Source: Datnioides undecimradiatus (Eukaryota; Chordata; Actinopteri; Lobotiformes; Datnioididae). From it: a stretch of DNA of 64,000 nt. The notes below the pieces were generated by a model. That model did no database searches. It saw only the letters and a list, made by a program, of their open reading frames with translations, and was not told where the DNA came from. Position numbers and translations under genes: made by a program. The stretch lies in the NCBI GenBank assembly GCA_008933995.1, contig WARS01000034.1, positions 2,619,501 through 2,683,500 of the forward strand, read 5' to 3'. Positions 48,961 to 61,200 of this stretch are shown one piece after another. Each line of letters opens with the position of its first letter. Positions within the stretch are counted from its first letter, which is position 1.

Positions 48961-49989
48961 CTCTACGGACCAATTAAGTTCTCCAGCTTGATGTCTTTTC
49001 CAACCCTATACACTTGGGCCGAGTGGACAGTTCAAGTGGTTCAAGGGCACATCCAGACAAACACGCACACACAAGATAGATTTAATAATGTAGCCTGAAA
49101 ACATGTCGCACTTTTGAAAGCGTGTCTGAGCTGTTCACTGACCCACCAAAGAACCTTATCTATACACACTCCTGGGCAAGGGACCTAATTTATAATAACA
49201 CGTTTGGACTCATCTTCCCCGGAGCGCATCCCAGGATCGCTTCCACAAAAACCGCCTGCTTTCTCAATCCAAAACAATGTAAACAAGCTGCGAGTGCTTT
49301 GTATTAGTGTACTGCGCGGTGCAAGAATTGCCAAATGAAAAGGTCTGATTTGAGAAGGAGGCCCTAACACAGCAGAAATTGTTGTTGGTGGGGAAAAAAA
49401 AAAAAAAAAGCGGAGAATAAAACTCTCCGGGCGTATTACACAACACACCAGGGTACTGTCACATTTGCGTGCAACTCATTTCTCTTGCAATACTGGCACT
49501 GACACTAAGAAACATTTGTGTGTCAGCCCTGCACATAGTGTCAGGCTGTGAAGTTTTTCAAGTGACATTCAAGGCTTAAAAATAACAACTTAGAAAGAAT
49601 AAATCCCTGAATATGCATGCTGGTACGGTAATGGGATCTTAAGAGGAAAATAATGGGGCTAACATGTAATAATAACAAATAAACCACCTTTGGAGCAGAT
49701 TGAGTGGAGACAATTGGAGACTGTTGGAAGTAATGAAAGCCTGCTGTATGTTATAGCTTTCTATTCCCCCAAAAAGGCCCCCACGGAAAAATAATGGTAT
49801 TTGTCTTTCTTATAAACTCGTCACATTGCTGAGAAGACTGTCGCAAAAGCTCCCCAAAAAGCACCTGATTGACAGTTCAAGCGCCGAAGTCCCGTCTGTT
49901 ACTGAGCTCTCTCTCCACAGTCAGACAACTACCTGCTGAACACAGATGACAGACTACCTAGCATCCAAAATGTCAAATCCCAGCTCCTG

Positions 49990-50350
49990 TTAGCACGGAG
50001 GAAGCTGCGTGTCAATTAGCATTACTAAATAAAACGAAGCCATTCAGGGATGCTCAATAGATCCGGATTGGGGTGAAAAAGCAAAGTGGCAGCTTTTAAA
50101 TAAAGGTATACTCAAGATGTCGTCATGCCATAAAAAAAGAAAGCTTTGTCAAATTTGAACTGGCATTCTGAATTAAAAGTGCCATCAGTGTATTTATACT
50201 GAAAGCCAGCGGCAACAATGACGCCATTAGCAGATTGAAAGTGATGCTGAGAATGGGTGAGAGGTGCGCTGGCTCCACCACATCGGCTCCAAAATGAAAC
50301 GGCGGCCGTGGGGTTAAAGTGCAGGTTTCGGCCTCAATTTGAGATGAAAA
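49990..50350. promoter_or_regulatory. candidate CNE downstream of slitrk1
   Basis: About 360 bp of non-repetitive sequence with no open frame and motifs such as CAACAATGACG (Sox-like), GCCATTAGC and TTTAAATAAAGG. Inferred from texture only. Confidence 0.25.
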
Positions 50351-53300
50351 ATCTGGGAATATTTGCTCTTTTTATCCACCGTCCCCCAGTTTTACAGGAC
50401 GGAGCCTGAACACGTTAGCATAAGCTTCAGCAAACTCATCTTTTAGTATCACACAGTTAATGACTGGCTTAACTTTCCAACTCATAGGTATCAGCAGGCG
50501 ACGGCTGAATCCAAATACCTAGACCTCACAGCTATTGCAGACTTGGAATTGGCAAGCGCATTCCTGGGAAGTCTGTGAGTACGATTGGCTTTTCAAACCC
50601 ACAATGCATTTAGTCCATAAGCGGCCAGGCTTCACCAGCCTTCACTGATTAAATTACCCACAATTCACTGCAATACATACTTATTCAACTGTCAGCTTTG
50701 AATTACTTATTACGAATGCATAAAACGATTATAAATCACGCTACTCAACTAAATCTTGATATAGAAATATGGAGGTAAAGCTATTTTATTAGTGTAGTCT
50801 TGAAGTGATTAGTGTTTCAGTATTTAAATGTGTGTAGCCAGCTCGCTGAAATGTATCAGAAATGCATGAGCATCATTTTGATCCCTCACAGACAAAGCCT
50901 TTAAGTGGGATTAATATATTGTTATATGCAGGGACAGCGGAGCAGACACTAAGATTCATCAGCTTGCATGAGGAATATGACCACATTTTCACAGGTGTGA
51001 TGCATTTCTCAGCTGAAGGCTGGATGGGAGTATGGCAATGATGAATTATGCTAAATCATCTTAGAGGCACATGTTTCACTGTGCATATCACAAGGAAATT
51101 AAAGAGCCTGTTCGGTCGAGTTACATCTTGTTTGGCTGTGGATTATTGTGGATTCTTTTCAGGAAAAATACTCAGTGAGGTGAAGCTAAGTGGTGCTGTG
51201 TGGAGGGAGCAGGCCAAACACCAGGGGACAAAAAGGAGGAACAGGGTAACGCAACAGAAAGCTTAGATATCTGCTTGCTGATTTGGGTTCAGTTAGACTG
51301 TGCACTGAATATCACTGGTATTAATATGGTGTTTCACCGAGTACTATTTTAAGAGGGTTACTCATAATCTGTTCTCACCTACTTTTCATGCCTTTTATCA
51401 CTTGTTTACCTCAGTAAACATTTTCCTTATGAGTTTGGTCTCAGTCACTAGTTTTAAGCACAGACTGCATATGGAAAGCTATCGGCCATGAGAACAAGAA
51501 CAACCGTGCAAATTCATCTCTTCCTTTGGCAAAACTGTTCGAAAAGAATAATTCACTTAGGTTTTTTTTTGGTTTTGATTACTGTGTAGTTTATTTTCAA
51601 GACAGAGGCTGTAGCCGCTGTAGCTTAGCTTGTTTGATATAAAGGGAAAAAAAGGACAACCTCAATTTTCTTGCTGAAATGTGTCAACCAATTAAAAATT
51701 CCACGGCATCCAGACAAAGCGTGTTCCTTTTTCATTGGCCTCGCACGAAAAGTGTAAAACGAGGAAAATAAAGTGCACGGAGAGAAACGATCACAGGGTT
51801 TACACGTCTGCACAACGATGGCCACTCCGCAGCTGAAGGGGCCGAGACCTGGGCAGTTTTTGCTTTGTTTCCCTGATCGTGTGGCTCACGTGCATGGACA
51901 TGGATGTTGAGGCAAAATGTTCTACTTCATGGTATCACCTAGCATGACATTGTATGTATATTGTGCAGTACGTGAAAGGAACAAGCTAGAGTGACACTGG
52001 AACAGACACGTGTTCAGCTGCAGAGCTATCAACAGGCCTAACCTCCACCTTGTTGTCACGACCCTGACGACATAAATGACGCTCTATGTTGTCCTAAAAT
52101 GCACTCGTCATGGACTAAACTGAGACTACCCAAAACAGTTCTGACACATTACACACTGCTTGCACTTGAATACGATAATATGCTTTATAAATCAAATGAT
52201 CAACGTAGTTAGATTTTGTTGACTTGATTCTAATGCGGCACCATCTTTTGCTTCGCTAAAGTTATGATTTTAAACAAGTCTCAGAAAGCCCTGACCAGCA
52301 ATGCTACTGAGGTTTGGGAGGAGGTTAACCTTGTGGTTGCTCTGTCTCATGCTGCAGTTTGGTGTGTGATGTACAGCAGGTTCTGTAACATAAACTGCTC
52401 GAGCTGTGACCTTGTGATACTCCATGGGTTTGCCAGAAAAGAAAAAAAACAACAAACAAACCATGATCTCAGTTCAGGTGGAGAGTGGTGAGTAACGTGT
52501 TCAAGGCTGCCCCGGAGATTCAGAATCTTGGTTTTGGATTCTTATTTTCAACACTGGTCTGTTTGTGTTCGGGCTAGTGTAAGAAGCCAAATGCTGAGGT
52601 GACCGGCAGATATGAAGTTTTAACATGGCAGTAAATCATGGCTGCAGCGTGCATAAGACTGCACTTGTCCCATACTTGACATAATGACACACATAAGCTG
52701 AAATACTACAAAGCTAAGCAACTACAGAATGGAAGTACATTGAATAACTAATCTGGAATATATTCCGCCCATCAGCAGTGAAAATCTAAGAAAAATACAG
52801 AAAAGCCAACTTATATTGTCAATAAATCCCCAACAATGTGTTTGTCAGTACTCTGTAGCTTCCTGTTTGTGACACTCCATTGGTGCCTACTGAAGACGTA
52901 AATATGTAAAAACAAGCTCAAATATATAGTTAAATTTAAAAACATAGTAATAACTTCCATATACAGCTACGCACTAGTTTTTATCGATCGTTACGAGTAA
53001 ATGTGTTAAAAGTAAATCATGCAGATTGACACGTACACATACACAGCACAATTGAGTACAACTTCCGGACAACACTTGAGCTCTATGGCACAGAGGACCA
53101 TCATATATCAGGCTTCAGATGCACACGCACGACTTGTTGGTGTAGCAGCATCAATTGATTACTGGTTTGGTGTTTGCAGGGTATTTTTCTGTTAGGAAAA
53201 TATAGAATACTGCCAGTCTTATCCTCTAAGAATCACGACTTTAACCCTCCAGTCAGTTTCATTACAAATGCAGTGTTCTGAGGTTGAGCCCAAACAAAAC

Positions 53301-53815
53301 AAAACTCAAATGTATCACTGTCCTAATACTTTCTGACTGACTATTGCCAGAAATTACTGCAGAGCCCTCTGGAAATGTGACGCTGCCGGCCCAAAACAAT
53401 GAAACATCAGTGACGGTATGTGTCCGACTGATAACTTGCACCATCGTCTTTCCTCAAACATCCACCGCTGCTCATAGGCACGTACCCCAAACACCAGACA
53501 CATACTGTACAATATCATCACAGTTTTTGCAGAGAAGGATGTCTGCAACAATAACAAACAGTTACTACCTACGAGTTCTGGAAAATATCACCCAGAAGCT
53601 GGCAAACTTGTAATTTGGAAAGTCAGACTGTGAAGGAAACACTAAAGCTAATCTCTTTCAAATGCCTTGAGTCACGAATAAGCCAAATCTATATTTAGTT
53701 TGAGAGTTTTAATTCCAGGCCCCGGTGTGATGTCACATCATCGATTTCCTCTGCGCGCCTTTCAGAGCAGACAAAGCTCCCAGAGCTATTGTTTGTTTGT
53801 TTATTTACTTTAGGC

Positions 53816-53831
53816 TTTTTTTTTTTTTTTT
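53816..53831. repeat. poly(T) run, 16 bases
   Basis: Uninterrupted T16. Confidence 0.9.
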
Positions 53832-54075
53832 GGGATTTGCTTCGTCATGGTTGAAAAGCAAAAAGAAAGAGACACAGATACAGAGGAAGGGTGAAGGGGA
53901 TGATAAGACTTGGAGTAAGATGGTTATACAGAGAGGCACATGATATGGGAAAACACACACACAGGCCATCAGCCTAATTACTAGCGACAGGGAGGGAGCT
54001 AAGGGAAACAGCTACAGCCATGGTCACTTCCACTGTGGTGCACCGCTGGCAATATGCCCTATTTATGCATTTAAA

Positions 54076-54275
54076 ACACACACACACACACAAACAAACA
54101 AGCACACTCGTGTGAGAGTGTGTTGATGTGTATATACACACACAAATTAGCACACATTCACACACACACACATCGCTGTACAGGGAAAAGCACAGCTGAA
54201 CACACACAAACACAAGTACGTGTGTATATGGATGCAGAAGTGTACATGCAAACACACTTGCACAGAGACACAGAC
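54076..54275. repeat. CA-rich imperfect microsatellite region
   Basis: Several CA runs, with a small inverted repeat CACACTC/GAGTGTG near 54104-54123. It lies just before the RE1-like site at 54322. Confidence 0.85.
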
Positions 54276-54321
54276 ATGGAAAATGAAATTACATGGTTGG
54301 TGGTGTTATCATTTACGGTGA

Positions 54322-54342
54322 TTCGGCACCACGGACGGAACC
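54322..54342 (+). promoter_or_regulatory. RE1-like motif downstream of slitrk1
   Basis: The plus strand matches the RE1 consensus at 17 of 21 positions, with an unbroken central match GCACCACGGAC. Mismatches are G for A at positions 4 and 16, and positions 18-19. It lies 21.7 kb beyond the slitrk1 stop in otherwise non-coding sequence between CA-rich tracts. Binding is plausible but weaker than for the 3' UTR site. Confidence 0.45.
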
Positions 54343-54984
54343 ACGTGTGCGGTAATAGAGATAAAACATGGACGCATTTGCACTCTCTCTCTCTTTTCAC
54401 TGAACACATACAGACGCATGCACACACACACACACACTGGAACGATGCCAAGTCCTGGGGCACAGGCCTTGTGAATATTTTAATTGGATGTGTGTTTTGA
54501 CAGGCTAATCTCAAGAACAGGACACTGTCTGCCCACCAGAGTCTTTCTATATTCACTTGAAGACCAAAGAAATGCATCTTTAATGACCTAAGTGACGTAT
54601 TTATTCAGTTTTATAATTGTCTGCCATATCTGTTCATATTTGTGTGTCTTTCTTAGTCACATATATGCATACAGGACTCCCTGTACATATGGAAAAATAC
54701 AGCTGACAACCTAATGGAGCCAGTCATGCTGTTGTCATAATCCCTGTTGGAACCATTAGTGTTGAAACCCGCTAATTTATTCATTCATCTCTGATTTTTC
54801 CACCTGTATTTGCGTATGCATTTATGAGCATTATATCTGAATTTTGCTCTTCTAGATGCATATATTTCTCTTTGGCAGACAAGCATCAGTAAACTGTGAT
54901 ATTTCTATTTGAAAGCAAATGCAACAACAGAGGCTTCACTCATTCCAATTCTACTGCAGATTCAGAATCATTCATTTGGTCAAA

Positions 54985-55245
54985 CAATTTCCAACATCAG
55001 CATGTCAACATGTTCACAATGACAATGCTAACATGATCCTATTAGGCGGGTGTTAGCATGCTAATATTTGCTAATCAGCACAAAGTACACCTGAGGCTAA
55101 TTGGAATGTGATTTGTTTTGCAGGTAATTGACCATAAAGTAGTGGCTAAATTAGCATTTTGACCTGATGAGCATACTGGAGGGAACTACCGACATCGTTA
55201 GGATTCATCTTCTGGAGAACATGAATGTCTCCATCAGCAGTTTAT
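54985..55245 (+). mobile_element. dispersed teleost repeat, copy 2
   Basis: The stretch contains the palindromic TTAGCATGCTAA near 55053, AAGTACACCTGAGGCTAATT (55084-55103), TTTTGACCTGATG, and GGATTCATCTTCTGG followed by CATGAATGT (about 55200-55228). The last part is nearly identical to 57927-57955 in this window. It is non-coding and probably a non-autonomous element. Confidence 0.65.
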
Positions 55246-56699
55246 ACCATTCTTGCCTTGACCCAACTTATGAACCAAAGGACCAGCATTGCCTTGTCTG
55301 AAGTCGTGCCACTGGCTAAAAACATAAATGAAGTGGGGTTACTTGGAATAACCTTGAGCTGCATTTCACATAAATGTAAGTATTGAGAATAAAGAGACGG
55401 CAGCAGAATGTGCATGTAAACAACAGCAGAGGCAAACCCTCTGGTCTTCGACACTGTGACACACACATACACAATTTATTTCCTGGCAATAGCTTCACAG
55501 ACCTTGAACTAGACCACATCTGAAAGCGATCATGTGGAAAGTGCAGGCAATAGGGCTTTGTTGGGCTGGCACATATGATCCTCCACGCTGCCTGATGCAC
55601 AATTGGAATAGCAAGTGACATATCTCCACTGCATTCAGCTGGTAATACACAAGGTTTTAGAAACAGCCCGCACAGGCTGTACCCACCATGCCTGTACGCT
55701 GAATATAAACTTAACCCACTGAACTGGACATTTTATCTGCTTGTGTCAGTCTATAAGATTCATGTTTTCATGTGTATGTTGTATGGTGTCTTTCATCTAT
55801 ACCAGACTTTTCAGAAAACAAAGGACAGTCATTGTGTTTTGCAGGGATTCACTGCTGAATTTTCAATTCTATGAGCTCATCTCTTGGTTTGCTTTTCCTG
55901 GTTCCAGTTTGAGATGATTGGCTAGTGGTTATTCATGTTTCTCTGGTAATAACTGCTAATTTTGGAAAAAAAACTTCCACCTTCCAACTGCAAAGGTTAA
56001 ATATTTAACGCACTGGGTCAAATAAACGTGACCGACAGAGCAACAAAAGGCTTACATTGATAAGAAAACTAAATTTGTACATTAACTACACAAACAGCAA
56101 GTTACTCTTATAGACGACATGCTGCTGCATGGCTTATCTGTCTGTCATTGGTGTCATTATAGAATAACAATGAAGTGCACACCTCCAGGAGCATGAAGTG
56201 AGAGAGTGAATGGGAGGGAGCCAGAGAGAAAGAGTTCCTTTCAAATTACTGCTCCTGCTTTCATGACATCTGAGAGGGGTTTATTTGTTTCACTTTCATT
56301 GTCAGAGACAGAGCAGAAAAACGAACAGATAAGGGACCAACTGTGGGGAGAAGATGTACTCCGAACAACGCTGGAATAAAAGTGGGGAGATTTGGACAAG
56401 GATTTCTCCCTCCGTTCCTGATTGCATTAATTCAAAAGCTTTGCTCTGTTTACTGAGAATGCTCTGACATTTTCTCCTTGCAGCCTTTGTCATGCTGTCA
56501 TGCAATCACAGCCTCGGATGTAACACAGTAATTAATAAAAGTCAATATTGAAAAGATCGTCATGCAAATTGCTGTGTGTATTGGGGGTGATGCTGGTATA
56601 CATAGTTAATTAACACAATATGGTATATTTCCTTCAATAACAGGAAAATTAAAAAAAATTGGCCATGGATCTCGATCATTGGAATTTGATGAACTGTAA

Positions 56700-57415
56700 C
56701 AGTTTACCTTGAAACCTTGGCCTTGCCAATCAATTGCATTCCAAACCATTTAACAATCACACACGCCGCAGGCAAGTTAGCCCACTTCCATGAGCTATTA
56801 AATGAAGTGTATGGTCATGATGGTCGGGCTGTGTGAAAAGGTCTTGACATTTTTTAAGCTTTTGTCAGTACAATAGCTTGAAATGTGCGAAATGCAACTG
56901 TACCGCAGGCCATTTGTCTAAGTGCCTTCCTCTCCCCCACTTCTTTTATCTCCAACTCCAATATTCATCTCTGGCACTATTGGCAAGTCGGCAGCTAATG
57001 TCCCACCTCAGGGAAAATACTTGCCAGGACAATTCCAATCTCACAGCAGGTGGGAAAACAAAGCTTTAATCTGACTGAAATTGTTCAATTAGCGCCAAAT
57101 AAACTCAAATATTTCTCACCTTCCTCCAGGGTTTATGGATGAAGAAGTGAAAAGAGAAGAAGAGACCTTGATTTTGCTCATTTAGGACATGCGATGATTT
57201 TTAATTACCCGACGGAAGGAGTCTTTTATTGAGCTACACGGCTCCACACTGTCACCTGTCCTCTCTAATTGCGCGTCTTCACTCCTGAGGGGAGTTGGAG
57301 CGGAATGTAATTACTTTGAGATCAATAGTCAAGCGTCGACGGTGACACAGTAACGATTCATATTATATGCAGATTGATTCATTTCCGGACATTGTTTAGT
57401 TTAATTTAATGGAAG
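56700..57415. promoter_or_regulatory. candidate CNE cluster downstream of slitrk1
   Basis: A long non-repetitive stretch with CCAATCAATTGCATT (near 56727), TTAATTA (57201-57207), CTCTAATTGCGCG (near 57260) and ATGTAATTACTTTGAG (near 57307). No coding frame or repeat family is recognised. It reads like several conserved blocks. Alignment to other fish or to mammals would decide. Confidence 0.3.
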
Positions 57416-57904
57416 TCTACAAGCTTGTGGGGGGGAGGAATTCCTCACACTCAGAACAAGACTCTAAAGACAATTATATGGGCAGGTTTAATTGCCTGGG
57501 AACTATATGGATTGATTAAAAACCACAGTAAGAGCAACTTATTGTGGATTTGGGGTAATTCTGGAGCCGTGTTACCAAGACAGTCTCATTATTTTGAAGG
57601 CTTTAAAACAGGGTCTTACTGGTGCTTAAGGAACATGGATGCAATAGCTGCTGCAGCCCCCCTGGAGTCTTTTTTAACACTGTTAACAGACAGCGTCACA
57701 CCTGCCAGTCTCCTATATGAAATGTCTGTACCCTTACTGTGCTACATCAGGTCTATTATAAACTATTATCAACTGGACATGGGTCACATCTCTTGTACCT
57801 CTCCAGGCACTGTCTCTCCCTCTTCATCCCGTTGCTGTTCTTATGCATTAATTCCACCACATTAACACAATAATCCATCCAACGGTTATTCAGCCTTACT
57901 AGAA

Positions 57905-58220
57905 GTAGAAATTACTTAAGTTCTTAGGATTCATCTTCTGGGGCACATGAATGTATCAACCAATAGTTTTTGGTGTGGCGATATTCTACGGAATAAATGA
58001 AAAGATTATGACCTGAGAAGAATCAAGCGCCCCCTAAAGTCATTAGGGTGCATCTTCTGTGAACCATGAATATATTCATGGTTGCGACATTTCGCTAAAG
58101 ATCAAAAACCTCACGGTAGCACAAGTTGAAAAGCTAGGGGATCACTGATTTAAGTCAGTGGAGTTCATCCTCTGGGGACAAATAATGTCAACATGTTTAT
58201 TTAGGCGTCAATGCTGAGGC
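57905..58220 (+). mobile_element. dispersed teleost repeat, copy 3, with internal tandem units
   Basis: Three internal units begin near 57924, 58043 and 58158, about 117 bp apart. Each carries a variant of TTAGGATTCATCTTCTGG and then a CATGAAT-type stretch. The first unit shares about 29 of 32 bases with the copy at 55198-55228. It is diverged, non-coding sequence. Confidence 0.6.
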
Positions 58221-61200
58221 TGGTAAAATGGTGCTGCATTCCCTTACTGGTGTTTTGAAGTGCATTTGAGCAATACAGAACAACTTAGGAAGACCTTGAC
58301 AACTTAACATGATTCAAGTGAGGAAAATGAATAATGATTCTATGTCTAATCCGATAACTGTTAGGATGTTTCAATATAGATCAAAGTGTGTGAACGCCCC
58401 ACATCACCATGACACAATGCTAATGTAGCTAAAATCTTTTATTTCTCAAGGGTAAAAATATGCTAAATCCTGTTTGTTCTGGTGTCTTCTTTCAAACCAT
58501 TTGAATAAATATTATTTTTTGTCTGGTCAGACCACATGATGCTACCTCTGAGGGAATATGCAACACACCTCAGGTAGATCAGTGCTGGTATCGTACATTC
58601 AAAAGTTCTTTCTTTCAACATTACTCACTGTCCCACAGAGTTAAAGTAAAAGAGAATATTTGATAGATGGGCCATCGACTTGGAAGGCCACTGAGGATAT
58701 GTAAGAGTGTCTACCATTGACTTTAAAGTGCAAATAATCTACAGAAATACATTCTGTACAGCAGACAGCTGTCTCCCCGATGTAACGCGGCTACTGCTGA
58801 ATGCTTGTCAGCTTTTACTGACACCACCAGTACATATTCAAAGCAGACATCTATAGTAAAAATGCCTCACTCGAAAACAATGAAAAAGGATAGGTCCTTC
58901 GAGTGGCTGAGTCATTTCACGATGACACCAGGATAGATTGAAGGGGAAAAAAAGGAGGAGGGAAATAAACAGCAAGTGACAGAAACAGAAAGGGAACAGC
59001 AGACATGGTGAAGGAGTGAAACAACGGGACATGTCAGAAATAGATGAAAGTTGTCTTGCGTGACTTCAGGTCTTTATGAAGTGTGTGCCCCAGAGATGGT
59101 GACACCACTCCCCATGCTCAAAGGGAGACATAATTTAGGAAAAGGTAGAGGTCCGCTCTCTACGGTGAGTTTGAGGCCGGTCACTGTGTCCCTGCAGACA
59201 GCTGGAAAGGGTCTGTTTGTCAGAATGGGTTTTTCTTTCCAGCTCCATTTCAGCCAAGCATCCATTACTGAACCACCAAATTCATGCAACATTAAACTGG
59301 CAGTAACCCAGCTGGTCACTTTCTCCATCTGAATGAGACACTGGACAAAACCCCTTTGAGGAAATGTACTCTGGAAAGGTAAAGCATGATAAATGAAGCA
59401 ATATTATTTGGCGTGGACCAATGTTTGGTCCACAACAGGAAGCTTGATTTCATTAGAATTTTTCAACAGCACTAAAATGCCTCTGGTGGACTATTCTCTG
59501 TGCAAGATCCGTTTAAAGGCCATTTAAAAAGGAACAGGGATGCATTTAATAAAGGTGTCCTCTGCTAACCAACCCAACAAAGATATATCTGTTTCACAAG
59601 AACTGTTTATGAAAGCTCCTTGTGATCTGTTTGTCCTTCACTCAGTACCATTTCCTGAATACTCCTCATTCGCCTCATATGTAGAAAGTGGGAATATGTG
59701 GGAATAATAGGAGGAGATACGGGTGAATGCAAACTAGGTTTTTGAAGCATGTATGATAAACCTGATACAGCTATTCACACACAGAGGTCATAATAGCTCA
59801 ATAAGCCAGATTGCATTTTATCATAAAAGAGGAAGATTGCCATAGAAAAAGATCCAGATGAATATAATTACCAACAAATGATAAAAACTCATGAAACGTT
59901 ATTAAGGAACCGCAGAAGATATTCAAATATTGCAGTTAACATTGTGTTTTGAACCTAAAGCCTATCCAGCTGTTTAGCTACTAGCAGCTCCTGTTCGAAC
60001 TGTACAGACAGTCACTTGGATGACTTGGAGGACTGCTGAAGAAGAAGTGTAAATCTGAAGATTGTGAGCCGGGAACTGAAGTTATTTGTATGATTCTGAA
60101 CCAATTTGTTGACGTTTATCTTCAATGGACATCTGACATGTGCTGCCACAGAAAACATTGATTTCCACTGATTGTAGCAGAGGATGATGATGGCTGTGTG
60201 TTTCAATTTGGCAGTTATGACTCTGACTGAATTTGCCAGACATCACACTGCTTCCTTGCAACTGGGTGAAAGGGAAATATTACTGCATATTACTGCAAAA
60301 ATCCACATGCTGCTCAGATCAGTGTGCTTTAGCTGTTCATACCTGAATAATTATTCATGTCCGTTCACATCCCTGGTAAACACCATCCTTAAGGTTAACT
60401 ATATATATACATTAAATATCTATTTGGTAATTGGCACATTAATTCACCGGTGGGAATGATTCCATTTGTTTAACAAGCTAATATGCCTATAGTGATACAT
60501 AGCAAACAGAGACAGCAGCGTTCCCTGAAAACCACACCACAGTATGCAACCAAGGATTGAACCGCTCACAAAAGGCTTCTAGCAAATTGTAAAAAAAAAC
60601 TGATTTCAGAAAATCAAAGTGTTATTTTAGTACTCAGTGTCAACCAAAGTATATTGACAAACTCAATATTGTTGTTCTATCTTAGCGGCCCTTCTCTGCA
60701 CCCTGCTTGTATTGAAGAACAGTCCCACTGAATGGCAGGAAGTGCAAATACTTTGATATATACAACTCCAATGTTTGATCAGAAAAGGTGAGATCATCAT
60801 TTAATCCAACAAACATCCAAACCTGGCCTTGCTCATCTTAGTTAGCTTTAAACTCTACAAGCTTTCTGGCCAAATTAGAAACTATAACTTATCTAACTAT
60901 AATTAATATGCACGGCCTTTATATTCACTCGCTGACTGCACCTCCTTTGTCTAAGGTATCCACACTAATCTAACAATGAAAAATGACTGTTCTTTGGGTG
61001 CCGGAAAGTTTTTTCTTTTGGCTCTGCAGCTTATAAAAAAGTCCCACAGCAGCTTTCAGGCATTTTTGTGCAGTTTGCCAGCAGACGGAAGTGACAGGCA
61101 GGTGCCTTTACGTAATATGAAGTCACTGGAGAGAGTATTTGTTTTCCCCTCCGGCTGTGGGCGGGACTTAATTGCACTCTGTTGACTCGTTATTATCTTG

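Larger units (their letters stand above)
45641..54075. other. intergenic, pyrimidine tracts and one candidate CNE
   Basis: No gene. The only long frame (48517-49098) is compositional. A16 near 49393-49408 is a plain homopolymer. Confidence 0.5.

Noticed and set aside
48517..49098. 193-codon open frame, serine/proline/phenylalanine rich
   Set aside because: It lies in a polypyrimidine tract where stop codons are rare by composition, overlaps a second long frame and has no domain.
54158..54577. 139-codon cysteine/valine-rich frame
   Set aside because: It is a translation of CA microsatellite sequence.
57425..57865. 146-codon frame
   Set aside because: It begins with a non-ATG codon, has no domain and starts in a G-rich run.
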